Source: an uncultured Geobacteraceae bacterium (GTDB lineage Bacteria; Desulfobacterota; Desulfuromonadia; Geobacterales; Pseudopelobacteraceae). Taken from it: a stretch of 64,000 nucleotides of DNA. The notes beneath the pieces are model-generated. The model was not told the DNA's origin and searched no databases. It worked only from the letters and a program-made list of their open reading frames with translations. The DNA lies in NCBI GenBank assembly GCA_903939115.1, contig CAJAFV010000056.1, forward strand, positions 1-64,000. Reading direction: 5' to 3'. The position numbers were made by a program, and so were the translations under genes. Below, in pieces: positions 17,459 to 26,241 of the stretch (positions within the stretch are counted from its first letter, which is position 1; the number at the start of each line of letters is the position of its first letter).

Positions 17459-18145
17459 ATGTCTGTAACCGTTGGATTTGACGTATATGGAACTCTGATT
17501 GACACTCACGGTGTTGTTGTCATGCTTCACGATATGGTGGGGGAAAAGGCGGTAGATTTTTCACGTGTGTGGCGCGAAAAACAGTTGGAGTACTCGTACC
17601 GCAGAGGTTTGATGCAGTTGTATGACACCTTTGCAATTTGTACGAGTCACGCCCTTGATTACACCTGTGTTTACTTCAAAGTGCCATTGAGCAGAGAGCA
17701 AAAGGAAGAACTGCTCAACGCATACCGCATACTACCGGCGTTTGGGGATGTGCAGGTGGGACTCGCATGTGCGAAGGCGGCAGGGTTTCGCTTGTATGCC
17801 TTTTCAAACGGCAGTGCCGGTGCCATCGAGATGTTACTCTCTACTGCAGGGATAAGAGAATCATTCCTTGATGTCGTTAGCGTAGACGAGGTCAAATCAT
17901 TCAAGCCGAATCCGGGGGTCTATTGCCATTTCCTGCGACGGGCCGGAGCTTGTGGTAGCCAAGCCTGGCTGGTTTCAAGTAACCCCTTTGATGTTATCGG
18001 CGCAATCTCGGCAGGCATGAAAGCCGCGTGGGTCCAACGCTCTCCCGACGCTATCTTCGATCCGTGGGGGATTGATCCGACCATCACGGTAAGTAATCTC
18101 TCGGACCTTGCAAGCCAGATCGCTGCGTATTCATCCCAATCATGA
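17459..18145 (+). CDS. HAD hydrolase, haloacid dehalogenase type II family
   Basis: Soluble hydrolase of 228 residues with the HAD motifs: nucleophile Asp8 in FDVYGTL, FSNGS (motif II Ser/Asn), K in KSFKPNPGVY (motif III) and SSNPFDVIGA (motif IV region; the type II family has SSNxxD). It is the family of L-2-haloacid dehalogenases, but the natural substrate may be a phosphate ester. Its stop overlaps the start of the hydrolase downstream (ATGA), so the two were cotranslated. Confidence 0.85.
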   Translation: MSVTVGFDVYGTLIDTHGVVVMLHDMVGEKAVDFSRVWREKQLEYSYRRGLMQLYDTFAICTSHALDYTCVYFKVPLSREQKEELLNAYRILPAFGDVQVGLACAKAAGFRLYAFSNGSAGAIEMLLSTAGIRESFLDVVSVDEVKSFKPNPGVYCHFLRRAGACGSQAWLVSSNPFDVIGAISAGMKAAWVQRSPDAIFDPWGIDPTITVSNLSDLASQIAAYSSQS

Positions 18146-18904
18146 CAGATTCGTTTCTTGACCATCCTATTCTCTCCTCCCGTTACTTCTACCCCTGCCC
18201 AATCCATTTCGAGGAACCATTCTTCGTAATTGGTGACGGTTTCCGCTTGGGGTGCCGTTACCTTCATGTTTCCAAAGATTTTCCGACTATTATTCATTTC
18301 CACGGCAATGGTGAAACGGTAGAGGATTACATCGGAGATTTTGAAGATCGCATAGCCCGTATTGGAGCCAATCTGCTCCTGGCGGAGTTCCGGGGCTACG
18401 GCATGTCTGATGCCGGGACTTGTTACAATGTTGGAGGATGTGCGACTGATTGTCGAGGCGAGCGGAGTACCGCCTGAACGGATAATCTTCTTTGGCCGTT
18501 CACTTGGATCGCTGTATGCCATGCACGGCACATCACTCTACCCACAGGCTGCCGGTCTCATCATAGAAAGCGGCCTGGCAGACCCCTTGGAACGTATACT
18601 GGTGAGAATCGAGCCGCGTGATGTCGGCGCATTCATGGAGGCGCTTCAGGCAGCAGTTAAAAAACACCTGAATCAGAAACAGAAAATTGAAACATTCAAA
18701 GGGCAGGTGTTAATACTTCATTCAAGGAATGACGATCTGGTAAATGTATCTCATGCGGAGCGACTCTATGAATGGGCGAATGAACCAAAACAACTTCTGA
18801 TTTTTGAGCGGGGTGATCACAATACCATTCTGGCGGTCAATGTGGAAGAATACTTCAACGCTGTGGCGCGTTTCGTCGCTTCATGCAGTAATAAATGTCT
18901 GTAG
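18142..18904 (+). pseudogene. Alpha/beta hydrolase split by a frameshift
   Basis: Two frames together make one Bem46-like alpha/beta hydrolase. The first (18142-about 18415) holds the oxyanion HFHGNGET and AEFRGYGMSD. The second (from about 18414 to 18904) continues with PGLVTMLEDVRLIVEASG, nucleophile elbow GRSLGS, acid HSRNDDLV and catalytic His in GDHNTI. The shift lies near 18410-18416, where a single-base loss would explain it. Both halves are well preserved, so this is either a very recent inactivation or a sequencing error. It overlaps the HAD hydrolase by ATGA. Confidence 0.8.
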
Positions 18905-19026
18905 GTGGAGGTGGAGTGTAATCGGGTTGTGATAAAATACCTTCTTGGAAAGGGTGGAGATATTAAAAAGAATGGGGTCGGTAACTAAAAGGAGGTTTTG
19001 GTGTAAAGTAAAGTGTAAAGTCAAAA

Positions 19027-19060
19027 AAAGAGAGGGCGGCTTGGTAGCCGCCCTCTCTTT
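19027..19060. terminator. Bidirectional intrinsic terminator
   Basis: A perfect 14-bp stem (AAAGAGAGGGCGGC with GCCGCCCTCTCTTT) with loop TTGGTA, flanked by A-runs on the left and T-runs on the right. It ends the minus-strand tRNA-Asp/tRNA-Val transcript and could also stop plus-strand transcription from the hydrolase genes. Confidence 0.9.
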
Positions 19061-19087
19061 TTAATTGCCTGTTTTATCAGGCTTTTT

Positions 19088-19163
19088 TGGTGGGCGAAAC
19101 AGGGATCGAACCTGTGACATCCAGCTTGTAAGGCTGGCGCTCTCCCAGCTGAGCTATTCGCCC
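19088..19163 (-). tRNA. tRNA-Val (anticodon TAC)
   Basis: Cloverleaf of 76 bases with encoded CCA. The anticodon loop CTTACAA lies between the CCAGC/GCTGG stems, and the T-loop is GGTTCGATCC. It is nine bases after tRNA-Asp on the same strand, so they are cotranscribed. Confidence 0.97.
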
Positions 19164-19171
19164 TAATTTTA

Positions 19172-19248
19172 TGGCGGGGTTGACGGGGCTCGAACCCGCG
19201 ACTTCCAGCGTGACAGGCTGGCACTCTAACCAACTGAGCTACAACCCC
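19172..19248 (-). tRNA. tRNA-Asp (anticodon GTC)
   Basis: Cloverleaf of 77 bases with encoded CCA and anticodon loop CTGTCAC. It lies 15 bases downstream of the HU gene on the minus strand and leads into tRNA-Val. Confidence 0.97.
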
Positions 19249-19263
19249 TCAGTAAATAATTGA

Positions 19264-19560
19264 TTACTTCTTTTTCTTTGCAGGAGCAACGTTAACCGCT
19301 TCTTTCAACGTCTTGCCTGGTTTGAATTTTGGAACAGTTGCAGCAGGGATGTCTATTTTTTTGCCAGTCTGAGGATTCTGGCCTTTGCGGGCAGCACGTT
19401 TAGCAGTGGAGAATGTACCAAAGCCGACAAGGCTGAGTTTGTCGCCACTTTTCAGAGCAGTAGTTACGCTGGCAATAAACGCTGCAACGGCTTTTTCTGC
19501 TTCTACTTTTTTCAGGCCGGCTTGTTCTGCTACTGAGCTGATAAGTTCTGCTTTTGTCAT
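19264..19560 (-). CDS. hup: HU family DNA-binding protein
   Basis: Histone-like protein of 98 residues. It starts MTKAELISSVAEQAGLKK, contains GFGTFSTAKRAARKGQNPQTG (arm with the intercalating Pro) and ends FKPGKTLKEAVN plus a short basic tail. ATG 19560 is preceded by GGGGGTG; a longer frame to 19602 lacks such a site. tRNA-Asp and tRNA-Val follow on the same strand. It is a paralogue of the HU at 16503, with a shorter tail. Confidence 0.94.
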   Translation of the reverse strand: MTKAELISSVAEQAGLKKVEAEKAVAAFIASVTTALKSGDKLSLVGFGTFSTAKRAARKGQNPQTGKKIDIPAATVPKFKPGKTLKEAVNVAPAKKKK

Positions 19561-19753
19561 GTTACACCCCCAAAGATTTATTGTGATTACAAAGCGAGAC
19601 ACTGTTTATCAGATATTCTTAAATTGTGTCAAGTGTTTTTTCGTGTGAACACGCATAATATGGGCTGTTGAGCTAACTTTTGTTGTTAATGAAGTGATTG
19701 TAAGCCCAAGGGGCAGACAAATCATGCCTGACGAACAGAAAAAAAAGATGGAA

Positions 19754-21010
19754 TCAGGCAACCTCTTTTAATTCCTGCTCATAGAGAATGATCGGTTTTT
19801 CTTTGTGATAGATAACATCCTCACTGATTACAACTTCCTGCACATTTGATTGAGACGGTACTTCGTACATAATATCCAGCATCGAATTTTCCAGAATAGC
19901 CCGTAGTCCGCGTGCCCCCGTGTTGCGTTTCAGGGCTTCTTTGGCAATCGCGACTAATGATCCATCAGTAAAACGCAAGCGAACTTTCTCGAGTTCAAAT
20001 AGTTTTTGATACTGTTTCACCAATGAATTTTTAGGCTCTTTTAAAATCTGGACCAGTGCCTCTTCATCCAACTCAGTCAGGGTGGCCAGCATAGGCAGGC
20101 GGCCGACAAATTCAGGAATATAGCCGTATTTGAGAAGGTCTTCAGGGGTAAGGCTCTTCAGAAGTTCGCCGAGCTTTTTCTCGTCTCGCTTCTTTATGTC
20201 CGCCCCGAATCCAAGCGATTTTTTCCCTATTCTCTGCTGAATAATCGTTTCCAGACCCGCAAAAGCGCCACCGCAAATAAAAAGAATATTTGTGGTGTCA
20301 ACTTTCATAAATTCAGATTGTGGATGCTTTCTGCCGCCTTTCGGTGGAATACTGGCAATTGTCCCTTCAATTATCTTGAGAAGTGCCTGTTGAACACCTT
20401 CACCTGAAACATCCCGGGTGATTGAAGGCGAATCAGATTTGCGGGCTATTTTATCAATTTCGTCTATGTAGATGATACCTTTCTGGGCACGTTCAACATC
20501 ATAGTCAGCTGCCTGAAGAAGGGAGAGTATAATGTTTTCAACATCTTCGCCGACATACCCGGCTTCAGTCAGGTTGGTCGCGTCCGCCATTGCAAACGGA
20601 ACTTTAAGAATTCGGGCCAAAGTCTGCGCAAGAAGCGTTTTGCCGGAACCGGTAGGGCCAAGCAGCAGAATATTGCTTTTCTGCATTTCTACATCACCCT
20701 GCTTGCCACCTGATTCAATGCGTTTGTAGTGGTTATAAACGGCAACAGAGAGGACTTTCTTGGCCATCTCCTGGCCAATGACATATTCATCAAGGATGTC
20801 TTTTATTTCTCTCGGTTTGGGGAGCTTTTTTAGATCCGGCCCCGTAGCCTCTTCCAACTTCATTTCCTCGGAAATGATATCATTGCAAAGCTCAATGCAT
20901 TCATCGCAAATAAAAACGGCAGGACCGGCAATAAGTTTTTTTACGAGATCCTGATTTTTGCCACAAAATGAGCAGGTCAAATGTTCCTGAGTTGTATCGC
21001 GGCGACTCAT
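19754..21010 (-). CDS. clpX: ATP-dependent protease ATP-binding subunit ClpX
   Basis: AAA+ unfoldase that feeds substrates to ClpP. It has 418 residues: N-terminal four-Cys zinc domain (CSFCGK ... CDECIELC), Walker A GPTGSGKT, Walker [11 protein letters not shown], sensor and the IGF-type ClpP loop ([10 protein letters not shown] region), with the C-terminal small domain complete. The ATG overlaps the clpP stop by four bases, and the operon order tig-clpP-clpX is the classic one. Confidence 0.98.
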   Translation of the reverse strand: MSRRDTTQEHLTCSFCGKNQDLVKKLIAGPAVFICDECIELCNDIISEEMKLEEATGPDLKKLPKPREIKDILDEYVIGQEMAKKVLSVAVYNHYKRIESGGKQGDVEMQKSNILLLGPTGSGKTLLAQTLARILKVPFAMADATNLTEAGYVGEDVENIILSLLQAADYDVERAQKGIIYIDEIDKIARKSDSPSITRDVSGEGVQQALLKIIEGTIASIPPKGGRKHPQSEFMKVDTTNILFICGGAFAGLETIIQQRIGKKSLGFGADIKKRDEKKLGELLKSLTPEDLLKYGYIPEFVGRLPMLATLTELDEEALVQILKEPKNSLVKQYQKLFELEKVRLRFTDGSLVAIAKEALKRNTGARGLRAILENSMLDIMYEVPSQSNVQEVVISEDVIYHKEKPIILYEQELKEVA

Positions 21011-21606
21011 GGTGTGTCTCCAGTTACTGGTTTACGCGTGAAGATAGCATCAATCAAGCCATACTCTTTGGCATTTTCGGCAGACATAAAGAAATCCCGT
21101 TCAGTATCGGCTTCAACTTTTTCTTTCTGTTGGCCGGAAAGTTCGGCTAGAATTTCATTTAATTCGTCTTTCATGCGCAGGATTTCCTTGGCGTGAATAC
21201 TGATGTCAGTTGCCTGTCCTTGAAAGCCGCCAAGTGGTTGGTGAATCATGATTCGTGAGTGGCTGAGACTGTAGCGCTTACCTTTTTCACCGGCCGTTAA
21301 CAAAATTGCCCCCATCGAAGCTGCCTGTCCGACGCAAATGGTCGATACGGGAGCCTTGATGTAGCGCATGGTGTCAAATATTGCCATACCGGCAGTGACG
21401 ACGCCTCCCGGTGAATTTATGTAGAGATGGATATCTTTATCCGGATCTTCAGCCTCCAGGAATAGAAGTTGCGCGATGATAAGATTAGCTACGGTATCGT
21501 CAATTGCTCCGCCGAGGAAAATAATCCGCTCTTTAAGCAGCCGAGAGTAAATATCATACGCTCTCTCGCCTCGCCCGCTCTGTTCTACAACCATTGGGAT
21601 ATACAT
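21007..21606 (-). CDS. clpP: ATP-dependent Clp protease proteolytic subunit
   Basis: Serine peptidase barrel subunit of 199 residues with nucleophile Ser in GQAASMGA, His in MIHQPLGG and an Asp further on. It starts [24 protein letters not shown], which includes the N-terminal axial loop. An AAGGAGAAC ribosome-binding site precedes ATG 21606. It lies 87 bases after tig and is coupled to clpX. Confidence 0.98.
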   Translation of the reverse strand: MYIPMVVEQSGRGERAYDIYSRLLKERIIFLGGAIDDTVANLIIAQLLFLEAEDPDKDIHLYINSPGGVVTAGMAIFDTMRYIKAPVSTICVGQAASMGAILLTAGEKGKRYSLSHSRIMIHQPLGGFQGQATDISIHAKEILRMKDELNEILAELSGQQKEKVEADTERDFFMSAENAKEYGLIDAIFTRKPVTGDTP

Positions 21607-21693
21607 GTGTTCTCCTTAGTAAGTAAGAAGATATTTCCTGCGGTTTTCTGGCAGAAAATATCTTCGTCAACTTACGTATCCTGGCAACCAGGG

Positions 21694-23004
21694 CTAGGCT
21701 GCTTTCAGCTGCTCTGCGTCAACTTCTGTGATAACAGCATTGTCGATGAGTAATGAAATCGCTTTATCTTCTTTGATTTCTGAAATTATTGAGCCCTTGG
21801 CATTCTTGTTTGAAGCGTAATATTCTTTGATGCGATCAAGCATTTCAGGATTTCCGGCAGCAATCTTTTCATAATGCGCAGCCAGCTCTTCATCAGAAAC
21901 TGAAATATTTTCTTTTTCCACTAAAGCCATCAACAGCAGTCCGCCCCGAACTTTATCCATAGCGTCGTCACGGAAGCGGGCACGGAAGCTTTCTGCATCA
22001 AGTCCCATCATTTCGAGCGACATCTGCTGGCTTTTGAGGCGGTTCTTAAGGTTCTCGAACATATGATCAAGCTGCCGTTTTACCATTGATTCTGGAACGT
22101 CCAGCGGGTTCCTTTCGATCAGAGCCTGGATTATTCTCTCTTTAAATTCATTATCGATGCGATCCGTTTCATGTTTCTCGTGGTACTCTACCATTTTTTC
22201 GCGCAACGCTTCCATGGTCTCATATTCCCCAAACTGCTGGGCGAACTCGTCGTCAAGTTCCGGAAGTTCCTTGCGTTTGATTTCTTTTACCGTAACTGAA
22301 AAAATACCTTTTTTTGCCGAGGTTTCTGCTTCGTCGCCACCGGTCGGAAGGTCAAGGGTGAATTCCTTTGATGCGCCGGATTTTAAGCCGATCAATTGCT
22401 CTTCAAAGCCGGGAATCAGTTTGTTGGATCCGACTTCAAGCTCAGTGCTCTGTTCGCCGCTGTTCTCCTCCGGTGAGCCTTCTACCGAAACTGAGTAGTC
22501 TACAGAAACGGTATGTCCATTTTCAACAGCGGCATCTTCGTCAAGCGGAATAAGCTGCGCCATGTTTTCCTGCATACGTTTCAATTCGTTATCAACACTT
22601 TCAGCTTTTGCAACATATTTTTCTTTACTGGCAATCAGGCCGTTATATTCGTTTAACAAAATCTGCGGCATAACCTCAATAATAGCACTGTATTTAAATG
22701 GAACGCCCTGCTCAAGAATATCGCTTTCGATAGTTGGGGGGTCAAGCGGCTCAACTTTGTGATCATCGAGTGCTTTGTAGAGAGTCTCCTGATATAAACG
22801 ACGCATGACATCGTCACGCATGGCATCGCTGTAAGTACGTTTGATTAACTGCATTGGCGCCTTGCCGGGACGGAACCCCTGGAGCTTGGCTTTTTTCTGG
22901 ATCGCTGCATACGCCTTATCGATCTCTTCGTTAACCCGTTCAACCGGGATTTCAATGGTAATCTTTTTTTGAACCGAGCTGATGTCTTCGACGTGAACCT
23001 GCAT
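21694..23004 (-). CDS. tig: Trigger factor
   Basis: Ribosome-associated chaperone and prolyl isomerase, 436 residues. The N-terminal ribosome-binding domain has GFRPGKAPMQLI (the GFRxGxxP tip), followed by an FKBP-like PPIase domain (about 150-245) and a long helical C-terminal arm. It is the first gene of the tig-clpP-clpX operon. About 300 bases separate it from tRNA-Leu, room for the operon promoter. Confidence 0.97.
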   Translation of the reverse strand: MQVHVEDISSVQKKITIEIPVERVNEEIDKAYAAIQKKAKLQGFRPGKAPMQLIKRTYSDAMRDDVMRRLYQETLYKALDDHKVEPLDPPTIESDILEQGVPFKYSAIIEVMPQILLNEYNGLIASKEKYVAKAESVDNELKRMQENMAQLIPLDEDAAVENGHTVSVDYSVSVEGSPEENSGEQSTELEVGSNKLIPGFEEQLIGLKSGASKEFTLDLPTGGDEAETSAKKGIFSVTVKEIKRKELPELDDEFAQQFGEYETMEALREKMVEYHEKHETDRIDNEFKERIIQALIERNPLDVPESMVKRQLDHMFENLKNRLKSQQMSLEMMGLDAESFRARFRDDAMDKVRGGLLLMALVEKENISVSDEELAAHYEKIAAGNPEMLDRIKEYYASNKNAKGSIISEIKEDKAISLLIDNAVITEVDAEQLKAA

Positions 23005-23305
23005 GATAGCTATCCTCTTCTATAGTTGAAATGTAATGTTTGCGTGCGATGAACAGTGAAACAAACATTGGGGGCTCTTGGATGGTGCGAGAGAGGAGAC
23101 TTGAACTTTTATAGGGTGAAAAAGGTCTCCGTCTATACTACCTACATTCTCTATTCTTGAGTCAAGAAATTGTCCGTTTTAGTCTTCTTAATAATCTCTG
23201 AATCCTTTATAATATATGGTTTTGGAATACTATGAACAACTGGATATAGACATTGATATTATAGATAAGTTAACAAAAAAAAGCATTGTGCATCTGAATG
23301 ACATA

Positions 23306-23390
23306 TGGTGCGGATGGGGAGACTCGAACTCCCATACCTCTCGGTGCCAGCTCCTAAGGCTGGTGCGTCTACCAATTCCGCCACATCCGC
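23306..23390 (-). tRNA. tRNA-Leu (anticodon TAG)
   Basis: Class II cloverleaf of 85 bases with an extended variable arm, encoded CCA and anticodon loop CTTAGGA. Confidence 0.97.
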
Positions 23391-23523
23391 GTGACACTTC
23401 AATAAACTACTTCTTTATGTGTTGATTACAAGATTCAGTTCAATGAATCTAAATATCATATGCAGAAAGCTACGTCAAGCGTAGTTTCGACAGCGGGTGT
23501 GAGTCATATTTATGGCAACCAAT

Positions 23524-23864
23524 TTAGGCCGCTGCCCGGTATTCCCAGAAGTCCTCCCATCGATTACTCAACTGGCTGCATCGAAGGGCGATAATATTGT
23601 TGGCCCCTCTGATCGTCCAGTGCATCGCTGACTGTTTCAATCTTTGACCAACTACTGTTTGGCATCTGCTTCCATCACACCTGATCCAACAAACATCCCT
23701 CGCTTTTTGAAATCAGCATACCGCATACGCTCCTTGTTTTTTTTCAAAGTAGCCAACATAGCCCCTCCGTGGATCCTACTTGCTATTAAGTATCTTGACG
23801 GCCATCTCAATGCAACATTTAAAGTGCACTGACCGTTCTGTCTAGACCGTAAATACTTCACCAC
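23524..23864 (-). pseudogene. Transposase C-terminal remnant (ISKra4-like), frameshifted
   Basis: The minus strand reads RMRYADFKKRGMFVGSGVME then ADAKQ before a stop. One frame over it continues VVGQRLKQSAMHWTIRGANN, then SNRWEDFWEYRAAA, and stops at 23524-23526. This is the C-terminal signature I associate with ISKra4-type transposases (pIGSGxxEaacK, QRLKxSGMrW, RWxxFW). It has a frameshift near 23658 and lacks the N-terminal catalytic part, so it is dead. The family assignment is from memory of motifs. Confidence 0.7.
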
Positions 23865-24237
23865 TTTCTGGATTACCGTCTATGGATTCAACAAAGCCGA
23901 CTTCACCATCGCAAACCTCTATGAAGGGGTATTTCTTTGCGGTATGAGATAAATGGAATCAAGAAGTGTAATCCGGGTCCTTGTGTTCTGAATGAATGCA
24001 GACATTTCCTTCTCCTTTGATCTGGTATTTTGCATTTGTCCAACTACAGACCCTTCTGCGAAAAAACAGATACCACCTCCCTTGGCGCAAACCTGCATAA
24101 GCAACGTTTCAGCAACATTTCTTTCCGCTCTTCCAGAAAAACGCTCTATTAATATCTACGTCAAGATGATACACATGACACTTACTGCCTGTATAAATTC
24201 TTAAGAACTTGAGCCTAACCAAATAACTAATATTTAG
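23865..24237. other. Gene-free, probably decayed sequence
   Basis: No intact gene is convincing. Short minus-strand frames with in-frame stops (for example KKYPFIEVCDGEVGFVESID near 23880-23950) look like protein fragments, so this may be the decayed left part of the transposon or of an adjacent gene. AT-rich sequence continues to the repeat at 24238. Confidence 0.4.
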
Positions 24238-24360
24238 TAACACGTTGCAACCAAACGATTACGTTGTTGGCTTTGTCGATAGCTCCTCAGCGTACTGAAC
24301 GTACGCATCGATTGCTATTTTCCTCGCAGCCTCGTACTCATTTTGATTGCACCTTGGTAT
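24238..24360. repeat. MITE-like inverted-repeat element
   Basis: About 123 bases with related, imperfect ends. The left arm TAACACGTTGCAACCAAACG matches the complement of the right arm at 24333-24359 (TACCAAGGTGCAATCAAAAT). A central perfect hairpin GCGTAC/GTACGC lies at 24290-24306. A partial second copy lies at 35637-35680. It ends 12 bases before the FmdB start, so it may carry that gene's ribosome-binding region or promoter. Confidence 0.7.
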
Positions 24361-24372
24361 AAGGATGAGTAA

Positions 24373-24759
24373 ATGCCAGTTTACGAATATCGCTGTGATG
24401 CCTGTAATATCCAATTCGATCTTCGTCAGAAGTTCTCAGACCCACCTGCAGACCGATGCCCTAAATGTGGTGGGACCGTCCGTAAGTTAGTCTCTGCAGT
24501 CTCATTCAGCCTCAAAGGAGCTGGATGGTTCGGTGATGGCTATGGCACAAAAGCAGAATCTACTAACTCAGAAGGCGATTCAGTTTCAGGAGCTGGAACT
24601 GCAACGGAAATTGTATCAACAGACGCACCTTCGGCAGAGACAACGGCATCAACTGCAAGCCAAGTATCCGCTCCAACTCAGGTGGAAACGAAGAGTAAGG
24701 TTGCTGAAACACCGACTACTACTAAAGATAAAGCTGAGGTTAAGTCTCAAGGCGACTGA
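24373..24759 (+). CDS. FmdB-family zinc ribbon protein
   Basis: Protein of 128 residues. The N-terminal FmdB-type zinc ribbon (MPVYEYRCDACNIQFD ... DRCPKCGG, two CxxC pairs) occupies the first 40 residues. After SFSLKGAGWFGDGYG the sequence becomes a low-complexity Thr/Ser/Ala/Glu/Lys tail. FmdB-like proteins are putative regulatory proteins of unproven role. AAGGATGA lies eight bases before the start. Confidence 0.88.
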   Translation: MPVYEYRCDACNIQFDLRQKFSDPPADRCPKCGGTVRKLVSAVSFSLKGAGWFGDGYGTKAESTNSEGDSVSGAGTATEIVSTDAPSAETTASTASQVSAPTQVETKSKVAETPTTTKDKAEVKSQGD

Positions 24760-24970
24760 CACCCTAAGTAATATGCAGTGGCAGATAATAGTGGACGCTA
24801 AAGACAGGTGGGAATAGAAACAGTTTTTAACTTTTTAGAGAAAATATTCTGAATGAAATTGAGGACAGCCAGGAAAAGCCGGGGAGAGAAATAAAATTTC
24901 GGGCGCTATCTTATGTGGAGGTTCTGTCGTTTTAACGATAGAACCTCCGTCTTGCTGACAAACATCCTTG
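24760..24970. other. Intergenic region with a strong hairpin
   Basis: Holds a 13-bp stem-loop at 24917-24948 (GGAGGTTCTGTCG with CGATAGAACCTCC, one G-U pair, loop TTTTAA). There is no T-run on either side, so it may stabilise the 3' end of the convergent transcripts rather than terminate by itself. No gene is seen. Confidence 0.55.
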
Positions 24971-25063
24971 TTACAGTGCTTTATGTGATGAACTGTAAGC
25001 CCCAAACTGTAATGTCATAACAGCAACGACAACAACTCCGAAAACCATTATTCCTATGAACAT
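24971..25063 (-). CDS. 30-residue single-span membrane microprotein
   Basis: The frame starts at ATG 25061-25063, six bases after AAGAAGGTG, and ends TAA at 24971-24973. The product starts MFIGIMVFGVVVVAVMTLQF and ends GAYSSSHKAL: one hydrophobic helix with a short polar tail, the shape of CydX/CcoQ-like small subunits. It stands alone between two genes of the opposite and same strand, 93 bases after any other feature. Coding status is inferred from the ribosome-binding site and composition. Confidence 0.6.
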   Translation of the reverse strand: MFIGIMVFGVVVVAVMTLQFGAYSSSHKAL

Positions 25064-25177
25064 GTGATTCACCTTCTTTCAAGTTTTCAATCGACTAAAG
25101 ATAAATTGGACTGTTTTTATCTTATTGCTGTCGGGCGGAATAGTCAACAGATTTGATTGTACATCGCCGTCTGCTAC

Positions 25178-26203
25178 TTACTCTTTCAAAAAGTTAAGGA
25201 GCGCCTCATGGAATGTCTCCTTCATTTCCATGTGGGGTATATGCCCGACCTTAGGGATTTCCACCAGTTTTGCACCCGGAATCAGTTTGGCTGTTTTGCG
25301 GCCTAAATCAGGGTACTGGCCTACGTGCGGAAGCAGCTCTTTTTTTACTCGTGCTTTGCCTACCACTGTCCGGTCTGCTTGACCAATTACCAATAGTGTC
25401 TTTGCCTTTATTTGCGAAAATTCATGACACACCGGCTGTTCGTAGATCATTTCGTAGGTCAGAGTCGACGACATGGCCAAACGTGGGTACTCACCGCTCA
25501 ATTGTTGTCGAACCGCTAGTTCGGCATATTCGCCATATTCGGGTAGCCAGTTGACAAAGTAGGTCTTGTGGTAGGTGCGGATACTTTCAGCGGTCGCCTT
25601 CAGCTCGTTTTTGTACTGTTCATCCACAGAGACATATGGAACAAATGGGCGGTAGTCTTCAAGACCGATAGGGTTTTCAAGGACGAGTTTGGTTGCTGTC
25701 TCGGGATACTGTAAAGCAAAGCGCGTTGCCAGCATCCCTCCCATTGAGTGCCCGACAACCGTCACTTCTTTGATGTTCAAAGTATCCAGCAGTTTTTTGG
25801 TATTTGCTGCAAGTCCATGAAAACTGTAGTGAATATTTGGCTTTGATGATTTCCCAAAGCCTATCTGATCTGGCACGATAACCCGATAACCGTTATCGGT
25901 GAGAGCTGCGATAGTATCTTTCCAGTATGCCCCGAAAAAGTTCTTGCCGTGCAGCAGGATCACCGATTTTCCGTTCCCGCCGACATTCGGAGGTACATCC
26001 ATGTATGCCATCCTCAAATCCTGCCCTTCTATTGTCAGAGGCAGGTAGTTGACAGGATAGGGATAGGAATATTCCTCAAGAGTGATTGAAAGCGGGGAAG
26101 GCCCGTCTGCTGCCAGTACGGAGTCTGGAATAATAACGTTCGTTGCTGCAACGACAAATAAGGACATTAAGAGCAGACTTTGCACCGGATTCCAAAATTT
26201 CAT
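25178..26203 (-). CDS. Exported alpha/beta hydrolase
   Basis: Predicted secreted or periplasmic hydrolase of 341 residues. A signal peptide (hydrophobic stretch after MKFWNPVQ, cleavage near DSVLAA) precedes an alpha/beta fold with oxyanion LLHGKNFFG, nucleophile GHSMGGM, an acid in GQADRTV and His in VGHIPHMEM. The active-site pattern fits lipase/esterase or epoxide hydrolase-like enzymes; the substrate is unknown. ATG 26203 has a CAGGAGAT site, preferred over an upstream ATG at 26239 that lacks one. Confidence 0.88.
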   Translation of the reverse strand: MKFWNPVQSLLLMSLFVVAATNVIIPDSVLAADGPSPLSITLEEYSYPYPVNYLPLTIEGQDLRMAYMDVPPNVGGNGKSVILLHGKNFFGAYWKDTIAALTDNGYRVIVPDQIGFGKSSKPNIHYSFHGLAANTKKLLDTLNIKEVTVVGHSMGGMLATRFALQYPETATKLVLENPIGLEDYRPFVPYVSVDEQYKNELKATAESIRTYHKTYFVNWLPEYGEYAELAVRQQLSGEYPRLAMSSTLTYEMIYEQPVCHEFSQIKAKTLLVIGQADRTVVGKARVKKELLPHVGQYPDLGRKTAKLIPGAKLVEIPKVGHIPHMEMKETFHEALLNFLKE

Positions 26204-26241
26204 GTGGTTGATCTCCTGTACTGTAGAGTTGCGGTTCATAA

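Noticed and set aside
19700-19750. Possible clpX terminator (TGCCTGA...TCAGGCA)
   Set aside because: The T-run lies in the loop rather than after the stem, so it does not fit an intrinsic terminator.
23644-23832. Plus-strand frame over the transposase remnant
   Set aside because: The protein-like signal is on the opposite strand; this frame has no ribosome-binding site and is a shadow.
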